Position numbers and translations under genes: made by a program
The notes under the pieces: model-generated
Databases searched by the model: none
What the model saw: only the letters and a program-made list of their open reading frames with translations
What the model was told of the DNA's origin: nothing
Assembly: GCF_014164785.1 (NCBI RefSeq)
Contig: NZ_JACJFN010000003.1
Location: 310,001-374,000, forward strand
DNA: 64,000 nucleotides
Direction: 5' to 3'
Origin: Aquipseudomonas guryensis
GTDB lineage: Bacteria; Pseudomonadota; Gammaproteobacteria; Pseudomonadales; Pseudomonadaceae
Part shown: one piece after another, positions 34,253 through 44,235 of the stretch
How the letters are laid out: every line of letters starts with the position of its first letter
Position numbering within the stretch: position 1 is the stretch's first letter

Positions 34253-35599
34253 ATGTCCGCCCTGCTCGATGCCTGGCGCCACGCCCCGACCCATCGGCGG
34301 GTCTGGGCCATGGCCCTGCCGATGATCCTCTCCAACCTCTCGGTACCGCTGGTGGCGCTGGTCGATACGGCCGTGATCGGCCACCTGCCGCATGCCCATC
34401 AGCTGGGTGCGGTGGTGGTCGGTGCCAGCCTGTACGCCATGCTGGTCGGCGTCTTCGGCATTCTGCGCATGAGCGCCACCGGTTTCGCCGCCCAGGCCTG
34501 CGGTCGGGGCGATGGCACGGCGCTGCGCCAGGTGCTGCTGCAGAGCCTGCTGCTGGCGGGCGGTCTGTCGTTGCTGTTGGCAATGCTGGCCGTGCCGCTG
34601 AGCGGCTTAGCCCTGAACCTGATGCAACCCTCGGCGGAGTTGGCCAGCCAGGCCCGCGAGTTCTTCCACGCCCGCCTGTTTGGTCTTCCGGCGACCCTGG
34701 CCAGTTCAGCCCTGATCGGCTGGTTGCTGGGTACACAACGCGCGCGCGGTGCGCTGGCCATCATGCTGAGTACCAACCTGCTGAATATCGCGCTCAACCT
34801 GTGGTTCGTCCTCGGCCTGGAGTGGGGCGTGGTCGGTTCCGCGCGAGCCTCGGTGCTAGCCGAATGGAGCGGCGCCCTGCTCGGCCTGCTGCTGGCCGGC
34901 CGCGCCTTGCGCCATCACCCCGGACAGTTCGACGGGTCGGCCCTTAAACAGTGGCGCAGCTGGCACGCGCTGCTGGCGGTCAACCGCGACATCCTGATCC
35001 GCACCCTGGCCCTGCACCTGGTGTTCTTCCTGGTCACCGTGCAAGGCACCCGCCTGGGCGACGCCACGGTGGCGGCCAATGCCCTGCTGCTCAACGGCCT
35101 GCTGCTCGCCGCCTTCGCCCTGGACGGCCTGGCGCATGCGGTGGAGGCGCTGTGCGGACATTCCATCGGCGCAGGTGACCGCCTGGCCTTGCGCCGCTCG
35201 CTGGTAGTCGCCAGCGGCTGGGCGCTGCTGGCCAGTCTGGGCTTCGCCCTGCTGTTTCTCGTTTGCGGCGAACTGTTCGTCAACCTGCAGAGCGATATTC
35301 CCGCGGTACGCGCGGTGGCCTACCAGTACCTGCCCTACCTGGCTGTGCTGCCGCTGCTGGGGGTATGGAGCTACCTGCTCGACGGCCTGTTCATCGGTGC
35401 CACCCGTGCCCGCGAAATGCGCAATGCCATGCTCGCCAGCGTGGCTCTGGCCCTGCCGCTGGGCTGGCTGCTGCAGGGGCTGGGTAATCACGGTCTGTGG
35501 CTGGCTTTGCTATGTTTTATGCTGATGCGCGGCCTGAGCCTGGCCATCTTCGCGTGGCGCCTGCAGCGCAGGGATGCCTGGCTGGCTACACCGCACTGA
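34253..35599 (+). CDS. MATE/DinF-family multidrug efflux transporter
   Basis: A 448-residue inner-membrane transporter with about 12 hydrophobic helices. The N-terminal VWAMALPMILSNLSVPLVAL, then DTAVIGHLPHAHQLGAVVVG, is the DinF/MATE start, in which the DTA-x-IGHL region is conserved. MSATGFAAQACGRGDG and VAANALLLNGLLLAAFALDG are also family-typical. Expected to export organic compounds using a proton or sodium gradient; substrate unknown. ATG at 34253 is chosen, giving the family's normal length. TATAAT at 34225-34230 could be its -10 box but no good -35 accompanies it. Confidence 0.92.
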   Translation: MSALLDAWRHAPTHRRVWAMALPMILSNLSVPLVALVDTAVIGHLPHAHQLGAVVVGASLYAMLVGVFGILRMSATGFAAQACGRGDGTALRQVLLQSLLLAGGLSLLLAMLAVPLSGLALNLMQPSAELASQAREFFHARLFGLPATLASSALIGWLLGTQRARGALAIMLSTNLLNIALNLWFVLGLEWGVVGSARASVLAEWSGALLGLLLAGRALRHHPGQFDGSALKQWRSWHALLAVNRDILIRTLALHLVFFLVTVQGTRLGDATVAANALLLNGLLLAAFALDGLAHAVEALCGHSIGAGDRLALRRSLVVASGWALLASLGFALLFLVCGELFVNLQSDIPAVRAVAYQYLPYLAVLPLLGVWSYLLDGLFIGATRAREMRNAMLASVALALPLGWLLQGLGNHGLWLALLCFMLMRGLSLAIFAWRLQRRDAWLATPH

Positions 35600-35611
35600 A
35601 CGGAGACAAGA

Positions 35612-36640
35612 ATGCTGCCTGCTCCCTGCCCACCCGATGAAGCCCTTCGCCAACAGGCGCTGGATGACCTCGATCTGCTCGACACCCCCGCCGAGCTGTA
35701 CCTCGACACCCTGGTACGCCTGACCCGTGAACTGTTCGGCGTCGATACCGTGCTGATCAGCCTGATCGACCGCGACCGCCAGTGGTTCAAGGCGCGGACG
35801 GGCCTGGATCTAGCCGAAACCCCGCGCGACATTTCCTTCTGTGGTCATGCGGTGGCGGCGCGCAGCCCGCTGGTTGTCGAGGACGCCCATCTCGACCTGC
35901 GCTTCTGCGACAACCCGGTGGTGGTCGGCCCGCCCTTCGTGCGCTTCTATGCTGGCCATCCGCTTTACAGCCGTGACAACCAACCAATCGGCACGCTCTG
36001 TCTGCTGCATCCACAGCCACGCGGCCTCGATCCGACGGAGCGGCTGCGCCTGCGCGACCTGGCCACGCTAGTCGAGGGTTACCTGCATCTACGCAATGTC
36101 AGCCAGCATGCCCACAAGTTGCGCCAGGCAGTCAGCCGCGAACAACGCAAGGCGCTGATCGACCCGCTGACGCAGCTGTGGAACCGCGCCGGCTTCAATG
36201 AATTCTTCCCGCGCGAGCAGGCCAGCGCGACTGACCTGGGTCTGAAACTCGCCGCGATCTATTGCGACCTCGACCACTTCAAGCAGGTCAACGACAAGTT
36301 CGGCCATGGCGGTGGCGACCAGGTGCTATGGGAAAGCGCACGACGCATGAGCGCTGCTCTGCGCCCGGATGACCTGCTAGTGCGCCTGGGTGGCGAGGAG
36401 TTCGTCGCCCTGGTCAGCGTGCACGACGCCAGCGAGCTGCAGCACATCGCCGAGCGCGTACGCCTGGCCATTGCCGCCACGCCGATGAGCATCGGCACGC
36501 TCAGCCATACGGTGACCAGCAGCATCGGGACCGCCATCGCGGCGCCCGGAGAGAGCGCGGCCTCGCTACTGGAACGCGCCGACGGCGCGCTGTACCTTGC
36601 CAAAAACCAGGGCCGTAACAGAACGGTCCACGCCGCCTGA
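35612..36640 (+). CDS. GAF-GGDEF diguanylate cyclase
   Basis: A 342-residue soluble enzyme predicted to make c-di-GMP. The GAF domain covers about 20-160 (LYLDTLVRLTRELFGVDTVL, then SFCGHAVAARSPLVVEDAHL, a typical GAF-GGDEF pattern). The GGDEF domain has DPLTQLWNRAGFNEFF at its start, YCDLDHFKQVNDKFGHGGGD with the metal-binding Asp, and LGGEEF (GGEEF at 260-264). No membrane segment. It begins 12 nt after the MATE gene and is followed 19 nt later by a DUF2214 gene, so the three may share a transcript. The GAF ligand cannot be predicted. Confidence 0.93.
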   Translation: MLPAPCPPDEALRQQALDDLDLLDTPAELYLDTLVRLTRELFGVDTVLISLIDRDRQWFKARTGLDLAETPRDISFCGHAVAARSPLVVEDAHLDLRFCDNPVVVGPPFVRFYAGHPLYSRDNQPIGTLCLLHPQPRGLDPTERLRLRDLATLVEGYLHLRNVSQHAHKLRQAVSREQRKALIDPLTQLWNRAGFNEFFPREQASATDLGLKLAAIYCDLDHFKQVNDKFGHGGGDQVLWESARRMSAALRPDDLLVRLGGEEFVALVSVHDASELQHIAERVRLAIAATPMSIGTLSHTVTSSIGTAIAAPGESAASLLERADGALYLAKNQGRNRTVHAA

Positions 36641-36659
36641 CCCTGCACGAGGAATCCCC

Positions 36660-37106
36660 ATGGCCGACGCGATTGCCGCCAGCCTGCACTACCTGTCGAT
36701 CTTCGTCCTGTTCGCCCTGCTGACCGGCGAACACCTGCTGTTCAAAGCGCAAATCGATAACACCACGGCGCGCCGCCTGCTGCGCATCGACATCGCCTAC
36801 GGCATCACTGCAGGCCTGGTGCTGGTCACCGGCGCGGCGCGCGTGCTGTGGTTCGGCAAGGGCCTGGACTACTACCTGGGCAACAGCCTATTGCATACCA
36901 AGGTCGGCCTGTTCCTGCTGATCGGGCTGTTGTCGATCGTGCCGACCCTGACCTTCTTCAACTGGCGCAACGACCTGCTGGCCGGCAAGGCGCCGCAGAT
37001 CAGCCTGGCGGTGGCCAAACGCACGATCTGGGTGATCCGCCTGGAACTGCTGTTGCTGGTCTGCCTGCCCTTCCTGGCCAGCCTGATGGCACGCGGCTTC
37101 GGCTAA
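36660..37106 (+). CDS. DUF2214-family membrane protein
   Basis: A 148-residue inner-membrane protein with four hydrophobic helices: about 6-24, 45-63, 76-97 and 123-143. The sequence LHYLSIFVLFALLTGEHLLF with LRIDIAYGITAGLVLVTGAA matches the DUF2214 family, whose function is unknown. The conserved His and Glu in helix 1 and Asp in helix 2 could bind a cofactor such as haem, but this is conjecture. Start at 36660 (MADAIAASLHYL) follows GAGGAA. Likely co-transcribed with the diguanylate cyclase. Confidence 0.85.
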   Translation: MADAIAASLHYLSIFVLFALLTGEHLLFKAQIDNTTARRLLRIDIAYGITAGLVLVTGAARVLWFGKGLDYYLGNSLLHTKVGLFLLIGLLSIVPTLTFFNWRNDLLAGKAPQISLAVAKRTIWVIRLELLLLVCLPFLASLMARGFG

Positions 37107-37189
37107 CCGAGATGCACCAAATTAGTCTCTCGATTGGATCGATAGGCTCGAACGGATTGCTCTTAGCTGAACAGGAAATCATCACCCAG

Positions 37190-37912
37190 ATGCGAATTGT
37201 TAGCTGGAACTGCAATGGGGCACTTCGAAAAAAGCGCCACCTCCTGGATGAACTTCGCGCAGACATCCTAGTTGTCCAAGAGTGTGAGAACCCTGAGCAC
37301 ACCCAGGATGCCGATTACAAGCAGTGGGCTGGCAGCCACCTATGGGCCGGAGATAACAAGAACAAAGGTCTTGGTGTATTCGCCAAGTCAGGGATGCGAC
37401 TAGAAGCACTTGATCTCGACACGGGAGGGCTACAGCTCTTTTTGCCATGCATGGTCAATGGGATCATGTTTTTGGCCGTTTGGACGAAAGAGGCTGGCTC
37501 CCCAACCTTTAAATACATTGGCCAGCTCTACAAATGGCTTCAATTGCATAAAGCCCAGCTTGCCCAGCAAAGAGCCATAGTAATCGGAGACCTCAACAGC
37601 AATGCGTGCTGGGATGTTTGGGATCGCTGGTGGAACCACTCAGATGTAGTCAAAGAGCTTGCTGATATTGGCCTTCACAGTCTTTACCATGCTCAGACAG
37701 GGCTAGACCAAGGTTCAGAAGCCCAGCCCACATTCTTTCTGCACCGGAAGCTCGAAAAGCCATACCACATCGATTACGCGTTCTTGTCTGAAATGCTCAA
37801 GAACAGCGCCCAACTATCCATCGGTGCTACCGAGCTGTGGATAGAACACAGTGACCATCTACCGCTTATTGTGGATATCGCACCCACTCAAAAAACCAAG
37901 CCATTCAATTAA
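37190..37912 (+). CDS. Endonuclease/exonuclease/phosphatase (EEP) family protein, low GC
   Basis: A 240-residue EEP-fold enzyme with the full catalytic set: SWNCNG (Asn7), VVQECE (Glu31), IGDLNSN (Asp134, Asn136), YHIDYAF (Asp195) and EHSDHLPL (Ser221-Asp222-His223). Such enzymes cut phosphodiester bonds in DNA, RNA or signalling molecules; which one is unknown here. The ATG at 37190 is preferred for the fold start; an in-frame ATG at 37112 would add 26 residues. Base composition is visibly poorer in GC than the surrounding genes, with a run of AT-rich codons, so it was probably acquired by transfer. It carries its own terminator and no mobility gene beside it. Confidence 0.88.
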   Translation: MRIVSWNCNGALRKKRHLLDELRADILVVQECENPEHTQDADYKQWAGSHLWAGDNKNKGLGVFAKSGMRLEALDLDTGGLQLFLPCMVNGIMFLAVWTKEAGSPTFKYIGQLYKWLQLHKAQLAQQRAIVIGDLNSNACWDVWDRWWNHSDVVKELADIGLHSLYHAQTGLDQGSEAQPTFFLHRKLEKPYHIDYAFLSEMLKNSAQLSIGATELWIEHSDHLPLIVDIAPTQKTKPFN

Positions 37913-37925
37913 TGGCAACGCAGAC

Positions 37926-37954
37926 AAAAAAGCCCGGCATGCGCCGGGCTTTTT
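37926..37954. terminator. Bidirectional intrinsic terminator between the EEP gene and speA
   Basis: AAAAAGCCCGGC and GCCGGGCTTTTT pair around ATGC, with A- and T-runs on the two sides. Lies between convergent genes and can serve both. Confidence 0.93.
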
Positions 37955-37985
37955 CATCTGTGCAGCAACGGCAAGAACCGCCGAC

Positions 37986-39899
37986 TCAGGTCGCCAGATA
38001 GGACGAACGAGTCAATCCCAGACGCAGGGCGTCGAGGAACTGGGTGCGTTCGCGCGGGCTGAGCTTGGCGCTGGCCACCTTGTCGCGGTAGTGGCTCATC
38101 AGCTCCTCGGGCGACAGGTGCACGTAGCGCAGCATGTCCTCGATGGTGTCGTGGGTCTCGATGCCGGCGTGGTAGGACGTGCCGTCGGCATTCTGGTAAA
38201 TATTCACCGAGTCGGTGTCACCGAACAGGTTGTGCATGTCGCCGAGAATTTCCTGGTAGGCGCCGACCAGGAAGATCCCCAGCACATAGTCCTCGCCGTC
38301 GCGCAGTTCATGCACCGGCAGGCTGGTCTCGATGCTCTGCTCGTCGACGTACTGGTTGATCTTGCCATCGGAATCACAGGTCAGGTCCTGCAGCACGGCA
38401 CGGCGCAGCGGTTCTTCGTCCAGGCGGTGCAGCGGCAGGATCGGCAGGATCTGGCCGATGGCCCAAGTGTCCGGCAGGCTCTGGAACACCGAGAAGTTGC
38501 AGATGTACTTGTCCGCCAGCTTGTCGTTGAGCTCGTCGAGCACTTGGCGGTGCGAGCGCTGGCGGGCCTTGAGCTGGTTGTACAGGCGCCGGCAGATGGC
38601 GAAGTAACACTGCTCGGCCAGGGCCTTCTGCGGCAGGTCGAGCTTGCCGGCCGAGTACTGCGCGGCCACCTCGCTGACATAGTGGGTGGCCCGCCAGTAG
38701 GTCTCGGCGACCATTTCCGGGTCGCTGTCACCGAGCAGGTCGATCAGCACCTGCAGCACTTCCGGCTGCTCGATGCTGCTGTCGATGCGCGGCACTTCGT
38801 CGTGGTGTTTCTCCACGTCGGTCACCTGCACCAGCAACACCGCGTGGTGCGCGGTCATCGCCCGGCCGCTCTCGGAGAAGATGTGCGGGTGGGGGATGTC
38901 CTGGCGATCGCAGAACTCCTTGAGCATGTCGACTACGGCATCGGCGTAGTCTTCCATGTCGTAGTTGATCGAGCTGGCGTTGCGCGAATGGGTACCGTCG
39001 TAGTCGACGCCCAGGCCGCCGCCAACGTCGATATGATCGACCGGCAGGCCTAGGGCGCGCAGCTCGCCGTAGTAGCGGATGGCCTCGCGGAAGCCCTTGC
39101 GGTAGTCGGCGATGTTGGCGATCTGCGAACCCATGTGGAAGTGCAGCAGGCGGATGCCCTGGTCCAGGCCGGCTTGCTTGAAGCGCTCGACCACCGACAG
39201 CAGCTGCGCGGCGGACAGGCCGAACTTGGACTTCTCGCCGCCGGTATCGGCCCACTTGCTCGAAGCCAGGGACGACAGGCGCACGCGCAGGCCGATCTGC
39301 GGGGCAACCTTGAGTTCGGCCGCCTCGTCGATGACGAACTGCACCTCGGACTCTTTCTCGATGACGATGAACACGTTGTGGCCGAGCTTCTGCCCCATCA
39401 GGGCCAGGCGAATGAACTCGCGGTCCTTGTAGCCGTTGCAGACGATGGTGCCGCCCTTCGGCGCCAGGGCCAGCACGGCCATCAGCTCGGGCTTGGAACC
39501 GGCTTCCAGGCCGATGGACACGTCCTGGGTGGCGATGATGTTCTCCACCACCGCTTCCTGCTGGTTGACCTTGATCGGATACAGCGCGGTGTAGCGGTTC
39601 TGATATTCCAGGCGCGCGATGCTGGCGTCGAAGGCGCCGGTCAGCTGGCGCACGCGGTATTGCAGGATGTCCGGGAAGCGCACCAGCAAGGGCAGCGACA
39701 GGCCGCTTTCGCGCAGGCCGTCGAGCTGGGCATAGAGGTCAATAGGCGCGCTCTGCGGGCCATTCGGGCGGACTTCCACGCGGCCTTCGTCATTGATCGC
39801 GAAGAAGCCGGCGCCCCAATGGCGGATGCCATATACGCTGCGGCTGTCCGCGACTGTCCATTGGCTACCGTCGTCTTTGCGTGTGCGTCTTGCGGCCAT
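37986..39899 (-). CDS. speA: Biosynthetic arginine decarboxylase
   Basis: A 637-residue PLP enzyme that converts arginine to agmatine, the first step of the agmatine route to putrescine. The N-terminal ...[20 protein letters not shown] and [20 protein letters not shown] mark the fold-III arginine decarboxylase; Lys110 in YPIKVNQ should hold [16 protein letters not shown] and the C-terminal [20 protein letters not shown] are typical. AGGAGA precedes the ATG at 39899, which is preferred to the TTG at 39914. In P. aeruginosa speA lies next to the same SUI1-like and Nudix genes. Confidence 0.96.
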   Translation of the reverse strand: MAARRTRKDDGSQWTVADSRSVYGIRHWGAGFFAINDEGRVEVRPNGPQSAPIDLYAQLDGLRESGLSLPLLVRFPDILQYRVRQLTGAFDASIARLEYQNRYTALYPIKVNQQEAVVENIIATQDVSIGLEAGSKPELMAVLALAPKGGTIVCNGYKDREFIRLALMGQKLGHNVFIVIEKESEVQFVIDEAAELKVAPQIGLRVRLSSLASSKWADTGGEKSKFGLSAAQLLSVVERFKQAGLDQGIRLLHFHMGSQIANIADYRKGFREAIRYYGELRALGLPVDHIDVGGGLGVDYDGTHSRNASSINYDMEDYADAVVDMLKEFCDRQDIPHPHIFSESGRAMTAHHAVLLVQVTDVEKHHDEVPRIDSSIEQPEVLQVLIDLLGDSDPEMVAETYWRATHYVSEVAAQYSAGKLDLPQKALAEQCYFAICRRLYNQLKARQRSHRQVLDELNDKLADKYICNFSVFQSLPDTWAIGQILPILPLHRLDEEPLRRAVLQDLTCDSDGKINQYVDEQSIETSLPVHELRDGEDYVLGIFLVGAYQEILGDMHNLFGDTDSVNIYQNADGTSYHAGIETHDTIEDMLRYVHLSPEELMSHYRDKVASAKLSPRERTQFLDALRLGLTRSSYLAT

Positions 39900-40018
39900 C
39901 GGGGTCTCCTGCAATAGAAAGGACCAGCTGCTTGGTCGGGCAACAGGTTAGAAGCGAATCATGACGAATGACGGAGAGTGGACCCACTGCCCCATCGAGA
40001 AGTTTAGGAGGCGCCGGC

Positions 40019-40390
40019 TCAGCCGCCGGATTTCTTGGCCTTGAAACCGCGCTTGGCGAGTTCTTCGAGGAGCAGGTCGACCATGTCGCCCTGGATCTCG
40101 ATGACCCCATCCTTGAGTCCGCCACCGCAGCCACAGCGTTTCTTCAGCGCACTGGCCAATTCTTTCAGCGGCTCTTCGGCAAGCGGTACGCCGCTGATGG
40201 TGGTGACCGTCTTGCCACCCCGGCCCTTGGTTTCCCGGCGCACACGGGCGATGCCGTCTCCTTCGGGAATCCGGCTCTGCTTGCAGATACAGGCGTCCAC
40301 CGGCTGGCTGCAGTCGGGACAGTGCCGACCGCTGTCGGTGGAGTAGACGAGACCGCTCAAGGCGGAGAATGACGAAGCTTTCTTGACCAC
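40019..40390 (-). CDS. SUI1/YciH-family translation initiation factor-like protein
   Basis: A 123-residue protein of the SUI1 (eIF1/YciH) fold. The N-terminal zinc-ribbon-like segment has CPDCSQPVDACIC; the SUI1 core follows (RVRRETKGRGGKTVTTISGV, then KELASALKKRCGCGGGLKDG). YciH affects fidelity of start-codon choice in E. coli; its exact role in Pseudomonas is unclear. The start is a GTG at 40390, supported by AGAGGAAA about 7 nt upstream. Same neighbourhood as in P. aeruginosa. Confidence 0.93.
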   Translation of the reverse strand: MVKKASSFSALSGLVYSTDSGRHCPDCSQPVDACICKQSRIPEGDGIARVRRETKGRGGKTVTTISGVPLAEEPLKELASALKKRCGCGGGLKDGVIEIQGDMVDLLLEELAKRGFKAKKSGG

Positions 40391-40662
40391 CGGCTTTTCC
40401 TCTTGGGTTGGTCAGGATAGCGACTGGTCGACAAGTGCCTGAGGCATCGACCGCGAAGCCCCACTCTGGCAGGGGCAGCGCAACCGGGCTGGGAACCCGG
40501 TTTCAAAGGTCGCGCAGTGTAACGGCAAAGATTGGCCTTGCTAAGTATGTAATTGCGCCAATGATCGATGGATTGGCGACCTTTGCCCGCCCTCGTTCGG
40601 CATCCTGCACAAAGACGCCCAGAAAACTGCACAAAGCCACGCCAGACAAGGGTTGCAGCGGT

Positions 40663-41199
40663 TCAGGCCAGAGCAGCCAGGTAGCTGCGCAGGGCCTGCA
40701 GCGAGTCGGGGCAGAAGGGCTTGCTCTCGGTGTCACGCAGCACCTGCGCCAGTGGCAGAAAGCGGGCTTCCAGTACTTCCTCCGGCTGTAGCACCAGCGG
40801 CGCATCGGAGATGGCCGAGAACACTGCACACCACAGGCGATTGTCCGGCTGATCGAAGAAGAAGCGCCCATGCTCGCGCAGTTCGACGCCGGCGATGCCC
40901 AGCTCCTCCTGCAGCTCGCGCGCCGCCGACTCTGCATAGCTTTCGCCCTCGCCCACCATGCCGCCGGCCGCCACATCCCAGTAACCGGGGTAGATGGCCT
41001 TGCTCAGGGTGCGTCGGTGCACGCACAGCTCACCGGCAGCATTGAACAGCAGGATGAAGGTGCCACGGCCGATCAGCCCGCGCTCACGCAGTTCGGCACG
41101 CGGCAGACTACCTAGCAGGCAGTCCTGCGCATCGACCCAGGCGATACGCTCGGCATCGGAAGCGGCACGGTGCGCCGCTTCCTCGGTGGAGATCGGCAT
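40663..41199 (-). CDS. Nudix hydrolase, YfcD-like
   Basis: A 178-residue Nudix hydrolase. The Nudix box from Gly80, GMVGEGESYAESAARELQEE followed by LGI, fits GX5EX7REUXEEXGU. The extra N-terminal ~45 residues with WVDAQDCLLGSLPRAELRER fit the YfcD/isopentenyl-isomerase-like branch. Substrate unknown. Only 3 bp separate it from the upstream DUF2333 gene, so it is the second gene of that operon. Confidence 0.93.
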   Translation of the reverse strand: MPISTEEAAHRAASDAERIAWVDAQDCLLGSLPRAELRERGLIGRGTFILLFNAAGELCVHRRTLSKAIYPGYWDVAAGGMVGEGESYAESAARELQEELGIAGVELREHGRFFFDQPDNRLWCAVFSAISDAPLVLQPEEVLEARFLPLAQVLRDTESKPFCPDSLQALRSYLAALA

Positions 41200-41202
41200 G
41201 CC

Positions 41203-42270
41203 TCAGCCCTGGGTCAGCAGGGTACGCAAATCGATGATCGCCGCATTGGCGCGCGAGATGTAGTTGGCCATCACCAGCGAGTGGTTGGCCAGTACGCCAT
41301 AGCCGCTGCCGTTGAGTACCATCGGGCTCCACAGTGGCTCCTGCGCCGCCTCCAGCTCACGAATGATCTGCCTCACGCTGACGGTGGCGTTCTTCTTCGC
41401 CAGCACGTCGGCGAAGTCCACCTCGATGGCGCGCAGGATGTGCGACAGCGCCCAGGCCTGGCCACGGGCTTCGTAGAACACGTTGTCGATCTGCAGCCAG
41501 GGCGTCTTCACTTCCTCCTCGCTGAGCGGCACGGCCTCACCGACGACCGGCACCTTGTCCGACATATCGGTGTTCAGGCGCACCCGGCCGACGCTGGCAG
41601 ACAGGCGCTGGGACAGCGAGCCGAGACGGGTCGCGGTATCGCCCAGCCAGTTGTTGAGGTTGTCAGCGCGGGCATAGAACTGCGCATTGGGCTGGCTCGG
41701 ATCGGCCAGGCGCGCCAGGTAGCGATCCAGCGACTTGATCCCCTCGGCGTATTCGGCCTCGGAGGCCGGCAGCGCCCAGCTCTTGTTGTCGAAGTTGAAG
41801 CGTGGTTCGGCCTTGGCCAGATCCGGGTCTTCGGTGGATTGCGACTGCGAGCGGGCAAAGTCCTTGCGCAGCGCACGCGACAGATCACGCACCTGGACCA
41901 GCACGCCGTACTCCCAGGCTGGCATGTTGTCCAGCCACAGGCCGGGCGGGGCGATGTCGTTGGACAGGTAGCCGCCCGGCTTGTGGAGCAGCGTGCTGGA
42001 GACCTGCTTGAGGGTTTCCACCGTGGTGTAGCCGGCCACCAGCTTGCGCTGCGCTTTCTCGGCCGCGGCCTGGGCCTGCTGCTGTACTGGGAACAGCGCG
42101 GGTTCCTGGCTCCAGTACCAGCCAATCCCCAGCGCCGCCAACAGATAGATGGCTAACAGACTGCCCAGGGTGCGGCTCAGCCACAAGCCACCGAAATAGC
42201 TGCGAACATCATCAACCGAATCGTCGACGCTGCCGCGCAGGTCCTCTGTGCGTTTCTTCCAATCCAGCAT
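41203..42270 (-). CDS. DUF2333-family membrane-anchored protein
   Basis: A 355-residue protein of the DUF2333 family (P. aeruginosa PA4842 in the same context). A single helix (about 31-52, WLSRTLGSLLAIYLLAALGI) is followed by a long periplasmic, largely alpha-helical part. FNFDNKSWALPASEAEYAEG and VFYEARGQAWALSHILRAIE are conserved-looking segments. Function unknown; it leads the operon with the Nudix gene. Confidence 0.88.
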   Translation of the reverse strand: MLDWKKRTEDLRGSVDDSVDDVRSYFGGLWLSRTLGSLLAIYLLAALGIGWYWSQEPALFPVQQQAQAAAEKAQRKLVAGYTTVETLKQVSSTLLHKPGGYLSNDIAPPGLWLDNMPAWEYGVLVQVRDLSRALRKDFARSQSQSTEDPDLAKAEPRFNFDNKSWALPASEAEYAEGIKSLDRYLARLADPSQPNAQFYARADNLNNWLGDTATRLGSLSQRLSASVGRVRLNTDMSDKVPVVGEAVPLSEEEVKTPWLQIDNVFYEARGQAWALSHILRAIEVDFADVLAKKNATVSVRQIIRELEAAQEPLWSPMVLNGSGYGVLANHSLVMANYISRANAAIIDLRTLLTQG

Positions 42271-42521
42271 GACCTTATCCTTAAATCGTCTTTCTCGAAT
42301 TACCGACCACTACCCAGACCTGAAGTTGCCGGCCCTGCACTATATAGCGAAGCCTAGAGGCAAACGCAGCGCCGCGGAGCCTGCAGTGAACTAAAAGCGG
42401 GCAAAACCGCCAAAAGATGGAAGGTTGGCGTCAGATGATCGACGGTTATAGCGCCTTTCCCTCCCAGTGGTAGCATGGGGCCATCATTCCACCCGCCTAG
42501 GGTACGAGAAGACTGCAGGCC

Positions 42522-44138
42522 ATGATCGAGCAAGAAGACCCGAGCCGCGACCGTCTCAAGCAGCACTTTGCCAAACGTGTCATCCATCAGGCACGCCAGG
42601 TATTGGAAGTCTGGCAACGCCTGCAACAGGCCGAGTGGAATGCCATCGACATGGCCGAACTGGTCGAGGCCAACCTTGGCCTGTTGCGCTACGCCGAACG
42701 TTTCGAGCAGGCCGTGCATGTGCAACTGGCCGCCAGCATCGGTAACTGCCTGAGCGCCGTGGAGGCCAATCGCGGACGCCTCAACAGCCAGCTGATCACC
42801 GAACTCAACCAACTGATGCAACGCCTGTCACGTACCGGTCTGCGCCATGGCGACCAGTTCGAGCAGACTTTCCTGCCGCCGCTGCGCAAACCGGTGTACC
42901 TGGCCCTGCAGGACTTTGAGCGCGCCGAGCGCCTGGCACAGCAGCTGGAATTCTTCGGCCTCACCGCCCAGGCCCTGGACAGTGCCAATGCCTTCCGCGC
43001 CGCCATGACCGAACGCCATCCGGCCGCCATCCTCATGGAGGTCGATTTCGCCGCCCCGGGTCTTGGCCTGCAACTGGCCAGCGAAGCTCAACAGGGCCTG
43101 GAGCAGAAACTGCCCCTGCTGTTCTTCAGTCACGAAGACACCGACACGCCAACCCGTCTGGCCGCAGTCCGCGCCGGCGGCCAGGAGTTCTTCACTGGCA
43201 ATCTGGACGCCTCCAGCCTGATCGAGCGCATCGAGGTGCTCACCCACGTTTCCCAGTACGACCCGTACAAGGTGCTGATCATCGATGATTCGCGAGCCCA
43301 GGCGACCCATACCGAGCGCGTACTGAACAGCGCCGGCATCGTTACCCGCACCCTCACCGAACCGATCCAGGCGATGGCCGAGCTGGCCGATTTCCAGCCG
43401 GACCTGATCATCCTCGACATGTACATGCCCGACTGCAACGGCCCGGAACTGGCCAAGGTGATCCGCCACAACGACCGCTATGTCAGCGTGCCAATCATCT
43501 TCCTCTCCGCCGAGGACGATCTGGACAAGCAGCTCGACGCCATGAGCGAGGGCGGCGACGACTTCCTGACCAAGCCGATCAAGCCGCGCCACCTGATCGC
43601 CACCGTGCGCAACCGCGCCAGCCGCGCACGCAATCTCAAGTCGCGCATGGTGCGTGACAGCCTCACCGGGCTGTACAACCACACCCATACCCTGCAGCTA
43701 CTGGAAGACGCACGTTTCCGCGCCCGTCGCGACGGCCAGCCGCTAAGCTTCGCCATGCTCGACATCGATCACTTCAAGCGGGTCAACGATACCTACGGCC
43801 ATCCCATGGGCGACCGGGTGATCAAGAGCCTGGCGCTGTTCCTCAAGCAGCGCCTGCGCAAGACCGACCATATCGGCCGCTACGGTGGCGAAGAGTTCGC
43901 CGTGGTTCTGCCGGACACCGACGCCGCAACCGCGGCCAAGGTGCTCGACGAGATTCGCCAGCGCTTCTCCGAGATCATCTACCCGGCGCAGCCCCAGGAT
44001 CTCTCCTGCACCTTCAGTTGCGGCATCGCCGAACTGCGCGGCGAGCTGGACGGCAAAGAGCTGTCCAAGCAGGCAGACGAGGCCCTGTATGTGGCCAAGC
44101 ATGGCGGGCGTAACCGGGTGGAAATTCACCTCGATTGA
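42522..44138 (+). CDS. gcbA: Diguanylate cyclase with receiver domains, GcbA/AdcA-like
   Basis: A 538-residue soluble cyclase. An N-terminal helical region (1-120) is followed by a degenerate receiver-like domain (about 125-240), an intact receiver (250-370) with VLIIDDSRAQ and phosphoacceptor Asp299 in LIILDMYMP, then a GGDEF domain with DSLTGLYNHTHTLQLLEDAR and RYGGEEFAVV (GGEEF from residue 455). In P. fluorescens GcbA promotes surface attachment; in P. aeruginosa the orthologue PA4843 has been tied to attachment and dispersion. Divergent from the DUF2333 operon across 250 bp. Confidence 0.93.
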   Translation: MIEQEDPSRDRLKQHFAKRVIHQARQVLEVWQRLQQAEWNAIDMAELVEANLGLLRYAERFEQAVHVQLAASIGNCLSAVEANRGRLNSQLITELNQLMQRLSRTGLRHGDQFEQTFLPPLRKPVYLALQDFERAERLAQQLEFFGLTAQALDSANAFRAAMTERHPAAILMEVDFAAPGLGLQLASEAQQGLEQKLPLLFFSHEDTDTPTRLAAVRAGGQEFFTGNLDASSLIERIEVLTHVSQYDPYKVLIIDDSRAQATHTERVLNSAGIVTRTLTEPIQAMAELADFQPDLIILDMYMPDCNGPELAKVIRHNDRYVSVPIIFLSAEDDLDKQLDAMSEGGDDFLTKPIKPRHLIATVRNRASRARNLKSRMVRDSLTGLYNHTHTLQLLEDARFRARRDGQPLSFAMLDIDHFKRVNDTYGHPMGDRVIKSLALFLKQRLRKTDHIGRYGGEEFAVVLPDTDAATAAKVLDEIRQRFSEIIYPAQPQDLSCTFSCGIAELRGELDGKELSKQADEALYVAKHGGRNRVEIHLD

Positions 44139-44235
44139 GCACGTAGCAGCGTGATCCCCGTCACGCTGTCACAAAGTCGCAATCAAACCGCAATAACCTC
44201 GACGGCACCGTTTCAGACTTCCGGTTGCCGCCACC

